Positions 9,182 to 19,588 of a stretch of 64,000 nt of DNA are shown here, in pieces. The notes under the pieces were generated by a model. The model saw only the letters and a program-made list of their open reading frames with translations. It did no database searches and had not been told where the DNA came from. Both the position numbers and the translations under genes were made by a program. The stretch spans positions 46,722 to 110,721 of the forward strand of contig WGMT01000067.1 of assembly GCA_016124945.1 (NCBI GenBank). The letters are read 5' to 3'. This DNA is from a bacterium (GTDB lineage: Bacteria; Chloroflexota; Anaerolineae; Caldilineales; Caldilineaceae). Within the stretch, counting starts at the first letter, position 1; every line of letters starts with the position of its first letter.

Positions 9182-9769
9182 TCACCCAGTCGCCATCGCC
9201 CGTTTCCGTTGCCACCACAAGCGGCCCATCCAGGCCAGGATGGCGAGATCGAGGGCAAGTTCGATGGGGGCGAAAATGGTGCCGTAGTGGTTCGGATCCC
9301 AGTAGCTGACAGGGCTGATGAAGCGCAGTTGCCAGTTGAGTGGGAAGAAGAGCAGCGGGCCGTCGTTGTGGTGGGTAAAGATGTCGATGAACGAATGCAG
9401 GCCACAGCCGGCGGCGAACCAGAGCAGCGCAAAGCCCCATTTTTGTCCTCGCTGTGTGGGCCAGTTTTGCATGGACCAGTAGCCAAGCACCGCCAACACA
9501 GCCAAAATCAGCGGCGAGTGAAAGAGATTGTGCCCCACAATCCACCAGGGGTTGGAGAAATAGAGCGCATCGTAGGTGGGGCCAAAGATGAACTCATCGA
9601 TAGGCGCGATCCATTGGCGGTAGGCCGCGTAGCCAATGGTGAGCACGGTCAATGGCAGATCGGGCATCACCGACCCCCACAAAAACGCCGCGCCGTGGAC
9701 AGGCTTCTGGTTGAGATTCATGCCCTTCTTGATGGCCCATGTGATCAGTAAGTGTGAAGGCGTGTTCAC
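9182..9769 (-). CDS. YdjM-like membrane protein (predicted metal-dependent hydrolase family)
   Basis: About 195 residues with several membrane helices and the conserved pattern of the YdjM/DUF457-like family: a His near the N-terminus (NTPSHLL), an Asp in GSVMPDLP, then HNLFHSP and HSFIDIFTHH, all close to membrane ends. The family is annotated as membrane-bound metal-dependent hydrolase, but function is poorly established. I chose GTG 9769 (AGGA upstream) because a longer frame starting at 9859 would translate the GACGAC-type low-complexity repeat at 9800-9840. It lies just upstream of the padR operon on the same strand, but that operon has its own promoter. Confidence 0.6.
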   Translation of the reverse strand: MNTPSHLLITWAIKKGMNLNQKPVHGAAFLWGSVMPDLPLTVLTIGYAAYRQWIAPIDEFIFGPTYDALYFSNPWWIVGHNLFHSPLILAVLAVLGYWSMQNWPTQRGQKWGFALLWFAAGCGLHSFIDIFTHHNDGPLLFFPLNWQLRFISPVSYWDPNHYGTIFAPIELALDLAILAWMGRLWWQRKRAMATG

Positions 9770-9938
9770 GATGATTGGTCCTGGGTGGTGGATGGGGTGG
9801 ACGATGGACGACGATGGACGACGACCGACGACCGACGATGTTGTTGTAGCAGGGATCATCTAATCTTCGTTGTTTGATGTCTGTCGTCTGTCGTCTGTCG
9901 TCCTATGTCACTCGCACTTCTCCCACAGGTGTGTTGAT

Positions 9939-10195
9939 GCTGAGAGGCCCTCACCCCCCGCCCCTCTTCCCATTTGGTGGAGAACCGAATTGCCGACTGA
10001 CACGTACCTATGTGTTGACTATTTCGTCCTCTGAGCTACCGGATGGGAGAGGGAAGCCAGATCGTCGACAAGATTCCGGCTCCCCTCTCCCACCCAGCCA
10101 CGACAGACACAAACTTTACGTTGTCCTGTCGTTTCCTTCATCACGGCAGCGACTCAACGTTGTGGGAGAGGGGCGGGGGGTGAGGGCCTCTCAGC
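9939..10195. mobile_element. MITE-like element with about 33-bp inverted ends
   Basis: The left end (9939-9972, starting GCTGAGAGGCCCTCACCCC) is the reverse complement of the right end (10163-10195) with one single-base indel. Inside lies a second inverted pair, GGGAGAGGG (10027-10035) with CCCTCTCCC (10084-10092). At 257 bp and without a frame it resembles a non-autonomous palindromic element, and its outer motif matches that of the element at 4257-4584. No transposase is in the window. Confidence 0.6.
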
Positions 10196-10232
10196 GTCCC
10201 CAATCCCCAATCTCCCCTCATCGCCTCATCTC

Positions 10233-10241
10233 TGCTATACT
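10233..10241 (+). promoter_or_regulatory. Extended -10 promoter for the MoxR operon
   Basis: TGC-TATACT gives an extended -10 (TG at 10233-10234, hexamer 10236-10241) with no clear -35, consistent with extended -10 promoters. Transcription would start near 10248, about 30 bases before the TTG start at 10280. It lies just outside the palindromic element. Confidence 0.5.
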
Positions 10242-10279
10242 CCTCTCATCAAACGTCCATTCTCTAGAGGAGATCTCTT

Positions 10280-11254
10280 TTGGCCCAAGTAGAACTCGTG
10301 CAGCGGATCGCCCGCCAGGTGCGCGACAATGTGGCGCAGGTGATTGTCGGCAAAGAACATGTTGTGGAATTGATGCTGGTCGCCCTCTTCTGCGAAGGAC
10401 ACGTTCTGCTCGAAGACGTGCCCGGCATCGGCAAGACGACGATGGCCAAGTCTTTGGCCCGGTCGCTGGGGGCAGATTTCCAGCGCATCCAGTTTACGCC
10501 TGATCTGTTGCCGTCGGACATTACCGGCGTCAGCGTCTACAACCGTCGCGAAGACGCCTTCGAGTTCCGCCCAGGTCCGATCCTGGCGGGCGTGGTACTG
10601 GCCGATGAGATCAACCGCGCCGGGCCACGCACACAGTCGGCCCTGCTCGAAGCAATGGAAGAACGACAGGTCACCGTAGACGGCGTCACCCATGCTCTGC
10701 CCTATCCGTTCTTCCTCATGGCGACGCAGAATCCCGTCGAGTTGGAGGGGACCTTCCCACTGCCAGAAGCGCAGATGGATCGCTTCCTGATGTTGGTGGC
10801 GCTGGGCTACCCCAACCGCGAAGAGGAACGTAGCATTCTGCACCGCTTCCGCAACGCCAATCCCCTGGTAGATCTGAAACCACAATTGGACAATGAGACG
10901 ATCCGCCAGGCGGTGAAGATCTGCCGCGATGTGTATGTAAGCAGCGCCATCGAAGACTATCTACTTGACTTTGCGGCGGCGACACGCAATGACCGCGCCG
11001 TGGAACTGGGGCTAAGCCCACGCGGTACGCTGGCGCTCTTCCGTACCTGCCAGGCGCTGGCCGCCGTCAACGGGCGCGACTATGTCATCCCCGACGATGT
11101 GAAGCGGATGGCAACGGTGGTGGTGGGCCATCGCCTCATCCTCAACGCCGACGCCCGCCTGCGGGGCCAAAAGAGCGGCGAAGTGCTGGCACGTATCCTC
11201 GCCGCGCTGCCTGTGCCGGTAGAAGAGTTGCGCCCTGTGGACGGGGGACGTTAA
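10280..11254 (+). CDS. MoxR family AAA+ ATPase
   Basis: The 324-residue protein is a full-length MoxR ATPase: Walker A around VPGIGKTTM (residues 47-55), Walker B with Asp-Glu at 109-110 (VVLADEINRAGP), sensor 1 in the ATQNP segment, and the C-terminal lid. MoxR proteins act as chaperone-like ATPases, often delivering or activating vWA-type partners. The start is TTG 10280, preceded by AGAGGAGATC. Its stop overlaps the start of the DUF58 gene (TAATG), a typical MoxR-DUF58 pairing. It is the first of four overlapping genes that end in an RCK-gated channel, with a CHAT protease next in line. Confidence 0.93.
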   Translation: MAQVELVQRIARQVRDNVAQVIVGKEHVVELMLVALFCEGHVLLEDVPGIGKTTMAKSLARSLGADFQRIQFTPDLLPSDITGVSVYNRREDAFEFRPGPILAGVVLADEINRAGPRTQSALLEAMEERQVTVDGVTHALPYPFFLMATQNPVELEGTFPLPEAQMDRFLMLVALGYPNREEERSILHRFRNANPLVDLKPQLDNETIRQAVKICRDVYVSSAIEDYLLDFAAATRNDRAVELGLSPRGTLALFRTCQALAAVNGRDYVIPDDVKRMATVVVGHRLILNADARLRGQKSGEVLARILAALPVPVEELRPVDGGR

Positions 11255-12528
11255 TGGGCCGCCTGGGCTGGGTTTCCGTTGGCCTGGTGCTGTTGGCTGC
11301 CGTCCTTTTGCGCAACAGCCTGCTCTTCACCATGGGGCTGATCCTCACACTGGTGGGGCTGGCGGCGTGGCTGTGGAACCGCTACTGCCTGGTGGAGGTG
11401 AGCTACCGTCGCCGTTTTGACAGCACCCGCCTCTTTTTCGGCGAGTCCACCGACCTGTGGATCGAAGTGACCAACGCCAAACCGCTGCCATTGGCATGGC
11501 TACGCGCAGAGGACGAACTCCCAGGCGTGCTCGGCATTCAACCCGACGCCCGCATCAGCCGCTACAGTGGCGGGCGACGCCTGCTGGTCAATGTCTTTTC
11601 GCTGCGCTGGTACGAGCGAGTCATCCGCCGTTACCGTGTCACCGGCACACAGCGCGGCGCGTGGACCTTCGGCCCCACCCAGCTCGTTTCAGGCGACATC
11701 TTCGGCTTTTCGCTACGCCGCATGACGGTGGAAGAAGAAGACGTGCTGCTCGTCTACCCGCGGCTGGTGCCTGTCACCCAACTGGGGTTGCCTGCCCGTC
11801 ACCCCTTCGGCGAAGCACTGGCAGATCGGCGTGTGGTGGAAGATCCCATGCGGCTAATGGGGGTGCGCGAGTATCAACAGGGCGACAGCTTCCGCCATGT
11901 CCACTGGAAGGCCAGCGCACGCCGATCGGAGCTACAGACCAAGGTCTTTGAGCCTTCGGCCAGCCGCTTGATGCTGATCTTCCTCAACGTAGACACCTTC
12001 CGCAGCCGCATGGAAGGGGCCGATCCTGTGCTGCCCGAATGGGGGATCACGGCGGCGGCGTCGATTGCCCGTCATGCCTGGGAGGCCGGGCAGACGGTGG
12101 GCCTCTACGCCAACGGCACACTCCCCGGCGGCGGACGGCTGCGCGTCGCCCCAGGCAGCCGCTCGGATCAGGCGGTGCGTGTCCTCGAAGGGCTGGCGCT
12201 GATGCGCAACATCACCATCGCCAGCCTGGAGCAGACGATCCAGGCCGAGACGGAGACGCTACGCTACGGCTCCACGATTGTGGTGGTGACGTCGGTGGTC
12301 GACGCGATCCTCGAACGCCCACTCCTGGATCTGCGCCGGCGCGGTCATGCTGTGACGATTGTTCACCCCGGCCATCAGCCGCCCGCTCACCCGATCCCAG
12401 GTGTGCGCCTCTACCACATTGGCAATGGTCAAGTCAGCAGTGGGCAAATCGGCGACGGTCAAACCAGTAACGGCCAAACCCCAGATGGGACAACCCTCGA
12501 TGAAGATGCGAAGCTGGAACTGGCTTGA
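11254..12528 (+). CDS. DUF58 domain protein, MoxR partner
   Basis: This 424-residue protein begins with two hydrophobic segments (residues 5-40), followed by a beta-rich region and the DUF58 signature (GVREYQQGDSFRHVHWKASA, then QTKVFEPSASR). The C-terminal half has a vWA-like fold in the family. DUF58 proteins almost always sit beside MoxR ATPases and may be remodelled by them; the biochemical role is unknown. The last 30 residues are a Gly/Gln/Thr-rich tail that overlaps the next gene by 29 bases, so the tail sequence may be partly a by-product of the overlap. Confidence 0.9.
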   Translation: MGRLGWVSVGLVLLAAVLLRNSLLFTMGLILTLVGLAAWLWNRYCLVEVSYRRRFDSTRLFFGESTDLWIEVTNAKPLPLAWLRAEDELPGVLGIQPDARISRYSGGRRLLVNVFSLRWYERVIRRYRVTGTQRGAWTFGPTQLVSGDIFGFSLRRMTVEEEDVLLVYPRLVPVTQLGLPARHPFGEALADRRVVEDPMRLMGVREYQQGDSFRHVHWKASARRSELQTKVFEPSASRLMLIFLNVDTFRSRMEGADPVLPEWGITAAASIARHAWEAGQTVGLYANGTLPGGGRLRVAPGSRSDQAVRVLEGLALMRNITIASLEQTIQAETETLRYGSTIVVVTSVVDAILERPLLDLRRRGHAVTIVHPGHQPPAHPIPGVRLYHIGNGQVSSGQIGDGQTSNGQTPDGTTLDEDAKLELA

Positions 12529-13998
12529 CGAAGGGCTGTTGCCCATTCTGATGGTGTTGATGCGCACAGCCTGGCTGTGGCCGTGGTTGGCGTTGCTGCG
12601 CGCCTGGTTTTCACCCACCCAACAGGCCCCGGTTTGGCCGATTTGGGTGCTGATGGGCGTGCCGCTGCTCAGTTTCTTCCTCACCGAGCGGCTGTTGCCC
12701 GAACGGCGCGATGTGGCAGCGACGGAGCAGGTCAACAGGGTGCAAATTGGGATTGCGGCCACGGGCGTGATCCTCTTGCTCGTGCTGACGTGGCTCCACT
12801 TTTACCGGATGGAGTTCCCGCTTTGGTCGTTGGACTGGGTGCGGGCGCTGGGTTTTGATCTCACTGATCTGCGCGTTGAACTGCCGGTGCAGATTTTGGC
12901 GCTGGTCAGTGGCGTCTACCTCTGGCTGCGCGGCGTCCTCGACGGGCGCGAGCCGGTTCATCACGAAAGGGTGTGGGGGACCTTCCTGGCCGGTGTGGTG
13001 GGGATGGCGCTCTACCTCTGGTTGTCGCGTTTCGGCAGCGGCGAGCGCATGGATGTGGCGCCGTGGCTGATCATCTTCTTCGGGGCCGGAATGGCTGCGC
13101 TGGCAGTGGCCAATCTCAAGATTGCAGGCGGGTGGAGTCCTTGGCGGCAGAGTGATAGCCGCATTCAGGCCAATCGCTACTGGCTGCTGAGCATCGCTGT
13201 GACGATTTTGGGGCTGCTGGGGTTGGGCATCTTTTTGGGCTGGTTGGTAGCGCCGGAAGAGGTGGCGTGGCTGCTCAACGGCGTGGGCGTGGTGTTGGGT
13301 TGGATCGGGCAAGTGCTCTCTTGGGTTGTATTGGGCGTGAGCTTTGTGCTCTTCTGGCTGATCTACCCGATCTACATGTTTTTACAAAGTTTGATCAACA
13401 ACGAACCGCGCGAGGAACCAGAACGCGAGCCCCAAGACAATTTTCCGATGCCCACGCCCGAGGTGATGCAACAGATCACCGACCCAACACAGACGCCGGA
13501 GCCGTTCCGTTGGATTGGGTTGGCAGTGGTGCTGTTGATTGTCTTCGTGGTCTTTGTGTTGGTGTTGCGCCGTCTACGCGCCGCCGCCGAAGACGAACCC
13601 GAAGAGATCCACGAGTCGATCTACAGCAATGATCTGCTACAAAACCAACTAGCCGCCTTCTGGCAAGGGCTGCGTAACCGCTTCGGCGCAGAGGCCGACG
13701 GCCCCGCCTTTGCCGATCTCACCGGCGAAAACGACACACGGCGCACCATCCGCGCCATCTATCAACAACTCCTGGCGCGGGCCGCGGCGGGTGGGCACCC
13801 ACGCGCCACGGCACAGACACCGTTGGAATATGTCCCCGCGCTACAAGAGAACTGGCCACAACCCGCCGACGCCGTACGTGTCATCACCGACGGTTACGTC
13901 GAAGCGCGCTACGCCGCCGATCCGCCCGACGCCGCCACGGCGCAGGCCGTCGCCGCCGCCTGGGCAGAGATCGAGCGAGAGGAAAGTGAACGCCCGAC

Positions 13999-14002
<4 letters not shown>
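12500..14002 (+). CDS. Multi-pass membrane protein with C-terminal DUF4129-like domain
   Basis: The 500-residue product has many hydrophobic segments (roughly residues 10-300), another helix near 330-350 (WIGLAVVLLIVFVVFVLVLRRL) and a cytosolic C-terminal region resembling DUF4129, a domain found next to MoxR/DUF58 and transglutaminase-like genes. No transglutaminase triad is present. I chose ATG 12500 (MKMRSWNW); the open frame begins further upstream, inside DUF58, where it looks like read-through of the other frame. It overlaps the channel gene downstream by four bases (ATGA). Confidence 0.7.
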
Positions 14003-15693
<1,691 letters not shown>

Positions 15694-15769
15694 TGAGGCG
15701 GGTTGCGAGTTGCGGATTGCGTTACATCGTCGTCGGTCGTCCGTCGTCCATCTTCCGAGGAGGTTCCCC

Positions 15770-18022
15770 ATGCCCATTTCTGTCGATGAACTCTACCAGC
15801 ATTGCGAAAAACAGATTGTGTTGCTGCCCGGCGCTGCGCCGCTAGGTGAGGCGATTAGCCAGTTCGTAGAGAGTGGACACGACGAGCGCCAAGCCTGGCT
15901 GATCGTTCAATTGGACGATGGCGGCTATCGCGCCGTCCGCTTTGATGCGTTGACGCCCCTGGTATTGGACGGGGGCCACTTCGTGCTCAACCAGTCGCTG
16001 GGCGACCTCGATCTGCCTGCCGTCGATCGCATTGTGTCGGTGGACGACGCCGCCGAGATGGCCGATCTGCTCTCCTGGCTTGACGATCACCCCAACGCCA
16101 CACTGGTGGTGATCGACGGCAACCGCTGCGCCGGTCTGCTCACGTCCACCCTCATCCCCAAAGGCATTTCCGATCAACCCCAGCTACACGAAGCACTTAA
16201 GCGTGTGTTGCCACAGTCGATCAGGCTCGAAGCCGCTGATCTTAATGACACAGACAGCGCACGCTTTGACGAATTTGTAGACGAATTTGTAGATGATTTT
16301 GTAGATGATTTTGTGGAAGCCGGCGATAACTTCGACATCGACCTCTCTGATCTGAACTTGAACATGGCAGAGGCAGAATCGCCATACCAGGTGGATCTCC
16401 ATACCGACATCGACTTCCCCGAGCGGGTGCAGCCACAGGCGGAACATCCGCTGGTGATCAAGCTCACGCCGGAGAAGCCTGCCGACACGCGCGTGGACAG
16501 CACGGTAAGCATCGAGTTCGCCGCTCCACTGGCGGCGGAGGTGGTGGAGGTACGGGTCCACGCGCCGAATTTCAGCGAGCGCGATCAACGCTGGGCTGAG
16601 ACGCTGGACGTTTACAGCTTCACAGCGTCGTCGCCGGCCATCTTCGTGCTCAAAGCGCCGCCTGATCCAGGGATCTACCCCATCGGTGTGGACTTTCGTC
16701 ATAAGGATCGGTTGGTGGGCAGCACCCGCTTCGAGGTGCTGGTGGGCGATGTGACACGCCCTGAACTAGCGCGACTGTCCACGCGCACGGGGCCGTCTTC
16801 GGCCACGCCGCCGACGACGCTTTCATCCACGATTTCGCCCAACCTAGACGCTGCCCCCCCGCCCGGGCTGTCGTTGATCATCAGCCGTAACCCACCGCCC
16901 CCCGCCGACGTGGATCTGCGTGTGCACCTCGACGCCGACAATGTACTCAGTTTCACCCTCCACTCCACACGGCCCGAACTGAATTTGCAGCATGTGGACG
17001 TGGGCAAAACACAGTTGAACGCCACACCGCAGCACTTTCTGGCTTCGCTCTTCACCACGCTGAGCAGCATGGCGCTGGATCGCAGCGCTACACGCTCTTC
17101 GGGCGCGGAGCGTCAACTGCGGCGCATGGGCGAAAATCTCTACCTCGACGTCATCCCCGAAGAGTTGCGCCGCGTCTATTGGGATCTGGTGGATCTGCGC
17201 AAGCAGGGCGTGATCCACTCGTTGCTGGTGACCAGCGACGAGCCGTGGATCCCCTGGGAGTTGATCAAGCCCTACGACGCCGACAACGACCGCGACGACG
17301 ATTTCTGGGCAGGCGGATGGCAACTTTGCCGCTGGCTTACCGGCCCCGCCCCGGCCGATCCGGTACAGATCCAGGCGGCGCGGCTCATTGCGCCGGATCT
17401 CGATCTGGCCTTTGTGCGCCAGGAAAAGGCATTTTTCGACATGATCCGGCAATGGGGCGTGGATGTGGGCGCCGCGCCGCTCCAAACATTGGCCGAAGTG
17501 GAACAACTTGCCGAGCAAGGCGGCGTGGAGTTGGTCCACTTTGCCACACACGGTAACTTCAGCGGCGGCGACCCCGATAGCTCGGTGATCCGGCTGGCCG
17601 ATCAGATGGAGTTGAACCCGCGTGATCTGCGCGGCAGCTTTGTACGTGGGCTGCGCAAGGCACGGCCGTTGGTCTTCCTCAACGCCTGCCACACGGCGCA
17701 GATTGGGTTTTCGCTCACAGGGCTGGGCGGCTGGGCCGAACGCATGTTGGGCGATGTGCGCGCCAACGCCTTCATCGGCACACTGTGGGAGGTCAACGAT
17801 GAATTGGCGGCGGAATTTTCGGAGACGTTTTACAGCGCACTCTGGCAAGGATCGAAGTTAGGCGAAGCCTTCGTCGCCGCCCGGCAGCGTGTCCGCGACC
17901 TCCAGCCCGACAATTCAACCTGGTTGGCGTACACACTCTACGGCGATCCGAATGGACAGGTGAAATGGGGTCACTCGTCCAACAACACCCCCCACACCTC
18001 CACATCCACTCCAATTTCATGA
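15770..18022 (+). CDS. CHAT domain (caspase-like) protease with novel N-terminal region
   Basis: The C-terminal 250 residues of this 750-residue protein are a CHAT domain: His594 in HFATHG and Cys640 in LNACHTA form the dyad, followed by GWAERML..ANAFIGTLWEVND and the terminal LYGDPNG. Residues 1-150 form an alpha/beta region I do not recognise (its end, TLVVIDGNRCAGLLTSTL, is faintly CBS-like). Residues 165-185 are four acidic (E/D)FVD repeats encoded by a 12-bp tandem repeat, and 220-330 look like a beta-sandwich. There are no TPR repeats. CHAT proteases cleave protein targets when activated, often in conflict systems. ATG 15770 follows GGAGG; an earlier frame start at 15710 translates low-complexity DNA. 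It lies 76 bases after the channel gene. Confidence 0.9.
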   Translation: MPISVDELYQHCEKQIVLLPGAAPLGEAISQFVESGHDERQAWLIVQLDDGGYRAVRFDALTPLVLDGGHFVLNQSLGDLDLPAVDRIVSVDDAAEMADLLSWLDDHPNATLVVIDGNRCAGLLTSTLIPKGISDQPQLHEALKRVLPQSIRLEAADLNDTDSARFDEFVDEFVDDFVDDFVEAGDNFDIDLSDLNLNMAEAESPYQVDLHTDIDFPERVQPQAEHPLVIKLTPEKPADTRVDSTVSIEFAAPLAAEVVEVRVHAPNFSERDQRWAETLDVYSFTASSPAIFVLKAPPDPGIYPIGVDFRHKDRLVGSTRFEVLVGDVTRPELARLSTRTGPSSATPPTTLSSTISPNLDAAPPPGLSLIISRNPPPPADVDLRVHLDADNVLSFTLHSTRPELNLQHVDVGKTQLNATPQHFLASLFTTLSSMALDRSATRSSGAERQLRRMGENLYLDVIPEELRRVYWDLVDLRKQGVIHSLLVTSDEPWIPWELIKPYDADNDRDDDFWAGGWQLCRWLTGPAPADPVQIQAARLIAPDLDLAFVRQEKAFFDMIRQWGVDVGAAPLQTLAEVEQLAEQGGVELVHFATHGNFSGGDPDSSVIRLADQMELNPRDLRGSFVRGLRKARPLVFLNACHTAQIGFSLTGLGGWAERMLGDVRANAFIGTLWEVNDELAAEFSETFYSALWQGSKLGEAFVAARQRVRDLQPDNSTWLAYTLYGDPNGQVKWGHSSNNTPHTSTSTPIS

Positions 18023-18357
18023 CGGTTGAGGATGTTGTCGAGAGCGGCGTCGATGTGGGGCAGTTCTTCCAGATCCTCGGTGATGAGTTCGAGATCGTCC
18101 TCAGTGGCGTCGGTGACGTAGGCTTGTTCGAAGGCTTGTTTGGGATCGAGCCAGTAGCCGACGGCAGCCAGCTTGTTCCATTTGGTCATAAAGTAGAGGA
18201 TCACGTAACGCCGCCCACTCTTGTGCTGGTCAGCGATGCGCGTGCCGGAGACGTGGATGGGGTAGAGGAAATCTACGCCGGCCTGCGTGCGAGCGGCGCG
18301 GTAGTAGCGTAGATTGTCGGTGCGGGCAAAACGATAAACAGCGCCTTCAGCCAGCAT
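17971..18357 (-). CDS. Hypothetical protein, convergent with and overlapping the CHAT gene
   Basis: A 128-residue protein with no signal peptide or membrane segment. It is rich in aromatic residues in the first half (YRFARTDNLRYYRAARTQ, YVILYFMTKWNKLAAVGYW) and acidic in the second (DATEDDLELITEDLEEL). I do not recognise a family. Start ATG 18357 has AGGAC upstream; a TTG at 18375 would add six residues. Its last 52 bases overlap the 3' end of the CHAT gene in antisense, unusually deep for convergent genes, so transcripts could interfere. A role as regulator or partner of the CHAT protein is only a positional guess. Confidence 0.6.
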   Translation of the reverse strand: MLAEGAVYRFARTDNLRYYRAARTQAGVDFLYPIHVSGTRIADQHKSGRRYVILYFMTKWNKLAAVGYWLDPKQAFEQAYVTDATEDDLELITEDLEELPHIDAALDNILNRHEIGVDVEVWGVLLDE

Positions 18358-18576
18358 GGGAACGTCCTGGTTCAAAGAAGCGTCACCGCAAAGAACAGAG
18401 AAGAATGGACACGGATGTCAGGATTCGCAGGCCGGCAAAGAGGAAATGCATTCTGAATTCATCTGAAAATCCTAAAAATCCGCGTAGTCCGCGTCCCTCT
18501 CTTCTCTGCCTTCGTGCATCTTGGTGTGGCTTTGTGGATCACTATTCCTCTAGATTCTCCGTATGGGATCCGTTTT

Positions 18577-18831
18577 TTAATGGCGGAAGTGAATGAAGAT
18601 CCGCCCAAAGTTTTTGTCGTCCTTTTCAAGACGGTGGTAGAGCGAGCGGATGTGCGACTGGTTGAGGAAGCGCAGCACCTTCTTCTTCAACTGTCCACTG
18701 CCTTTGCCGGGGATGATCTCCACCAGTGCAATGCGCTTGTCCAGCGCCTCTTGGACGATGCGATTGAGTTCGGCGTCGATCTTGTCGCCTTTATTGTAGA
18801 TATCGTGCAGATCAAGCTTAAGTTTGGCCAT
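18577..18831 (-). CDS. Smr domain protein
   Basis: This 84-residue protein is a stand-alone Smr domain: LKLDLHDIY near the N-terminus, and the loop IPGKGSGQLKKKVLRFL. Smr domains, also found at the end of MutS2, are nucleases or nucleic-acid binders acting on branched DNA or on mRNA in stalled ribosomes. The usual HGKGSG loop reads PGKGSG, so the family's His is replaced by Pro. Start ATG 18831 lies inside the end of the upstream GreA-like gene (14-base overlap), pointing to coupled translation. Confidence 0.85.
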   Translation of the reverse strand: MAKLKLDLHDIYNKGDKIDAELNRIVQEALDKRIALVEIIPGKGSGQLKKKVLRFLNQSHIRSLYHRLEKDDKNFGRIFIHFRH

Positions 18832-19270
18832 TGTCGTCTTCTCGGCTCTTCTCTTTGTCGTCCCAATCAATCGGATCGGCTGCGTCGTACCCGCCCCACT
18901 TGCTGGTAAAGGATGCGGCAAAGATGGCGGCGTTGGTGCGTTCGGCGTCGTCGACGGCTTTCTTCACGGCTTCCTGGCGGCGGGCGGTATCTTGCGCCGC
19001 CGCGTCCACAGGCGCGGTTGCCGGTTCGCCCACATGCACGATGCGCACCGCCACAATGTCGCCCCGGCGGTAGGGCACTTCAGCCCCCTCCCGCTTGCCG
19101 AGGATCGCCTTGGCCAGCGGCGCGCTAGCAGCGAGGACACCGCTGTCCACATCGGCCACGTCTCCGCGGGCGATGACGATGCGCATCGTTTCGCGGTCAC
19201 CGCGCGAGTCGATCAATTCAATGTCTACGTCGACGCCGGTACGCACTTGTTTTGTCGAATCTTGCATCAT
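18818..19270 (-). CDS. GreA/GreB C-terminal domain protein
   Basis: The 150-residue product carries the GreA/GreB C-terminal FKBP-like domain, with the family phrase PLAKAILGKREGAEVPY (about residues 70-85), but lacks the N-terminal coiled coil that inserts into RNA polymerase. It may bind polymerase like Rnk or other Gre-fold proteins, but transcript cleavage is not expected. After residue 110 it has a charged helical tail ending in acidic residues. Two adjacent ATGs (19270, 19267) follow GGAG. It forms a two-gene operon with the overlapping Smr gene. Confidence 0.8.
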   Translation of the reverse strand: MMQDSTKQVRTGVDVDIELIDSRGDRETMRIVIARGDVADVDSGVLAASAPLAKAILGKREGAEVPYRRGDIVAVRIVHVGEPATAPVDAAAQDTARRQEAVKKAVDDAERTNAAIFAASFTSKWGGYDAADPIDWDDKEKSREDDNGQT

Positions 19271-19588
19271 TGTCTCCGGCACATTTCCCGACAATTTCGC
19301 TGGCGCTTGTTCTCCGTTCAAGAATGGGTACAGTCTAGCCTATGGCGTGCGAAGAACAAAATTATCGCATGGTACCCCTGCTAGGTAGGGTATCGTGTAT
19401 AATGGGAAAACTTAGTCTCTATCCTGAAATTATAGTGCGCAGCAGAACGCTCGCTTTACGACGCCCACTTTACATTGGCGTGATTCGTGGGGCTGCTGTG
19501 AATTTCAGGATAGTATCTTATTCAGGCCAGGCATAAACAGGCCGCCCCAAGTGGGAGTGACTCGTTAGGACGAGGAAAGGCAGAAACG
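19271..19588. promoter_or_regulatory. Intergenic region upstream of phoU
   Basis: These bases hold a TATAAT hexamer at 19398-19403 (no good -35 at 17 bases) and an inverted pair ATCCTGAAATT / AATTTCAGGAT at about 19420-19431 and 19501-19512. That pair could fold the leader or mark a binding site. I see no recognisable riboswitch or Pho box. Confidence 0.35.

Larger units (their letters stand above)
9770..10279. other. Intergenic region rich in repeats
   Basis: These 510 bases hold a low-complexity block built on GACGA/GTCGTC units (about 9800-9905), a palindromic MITE-like element (9939-10195) and the promoter region of the MoxR operon. I see no gene. Related GTCGTC tracts occur at 15718-15755 and 41770-41780. 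Confidence 0.7.

Noticed and set aside
15770..18022. Type III-E Csx29 (TPR-CHAT) partner of the CRISPR array
   Set aside because: The protein has no TPR repeats, lies 12 kb from the array among MoxR/channel genes, and no gRAMP/Cas7-11 gene is present. A CHAT domain alone does not link it to CRISPR.
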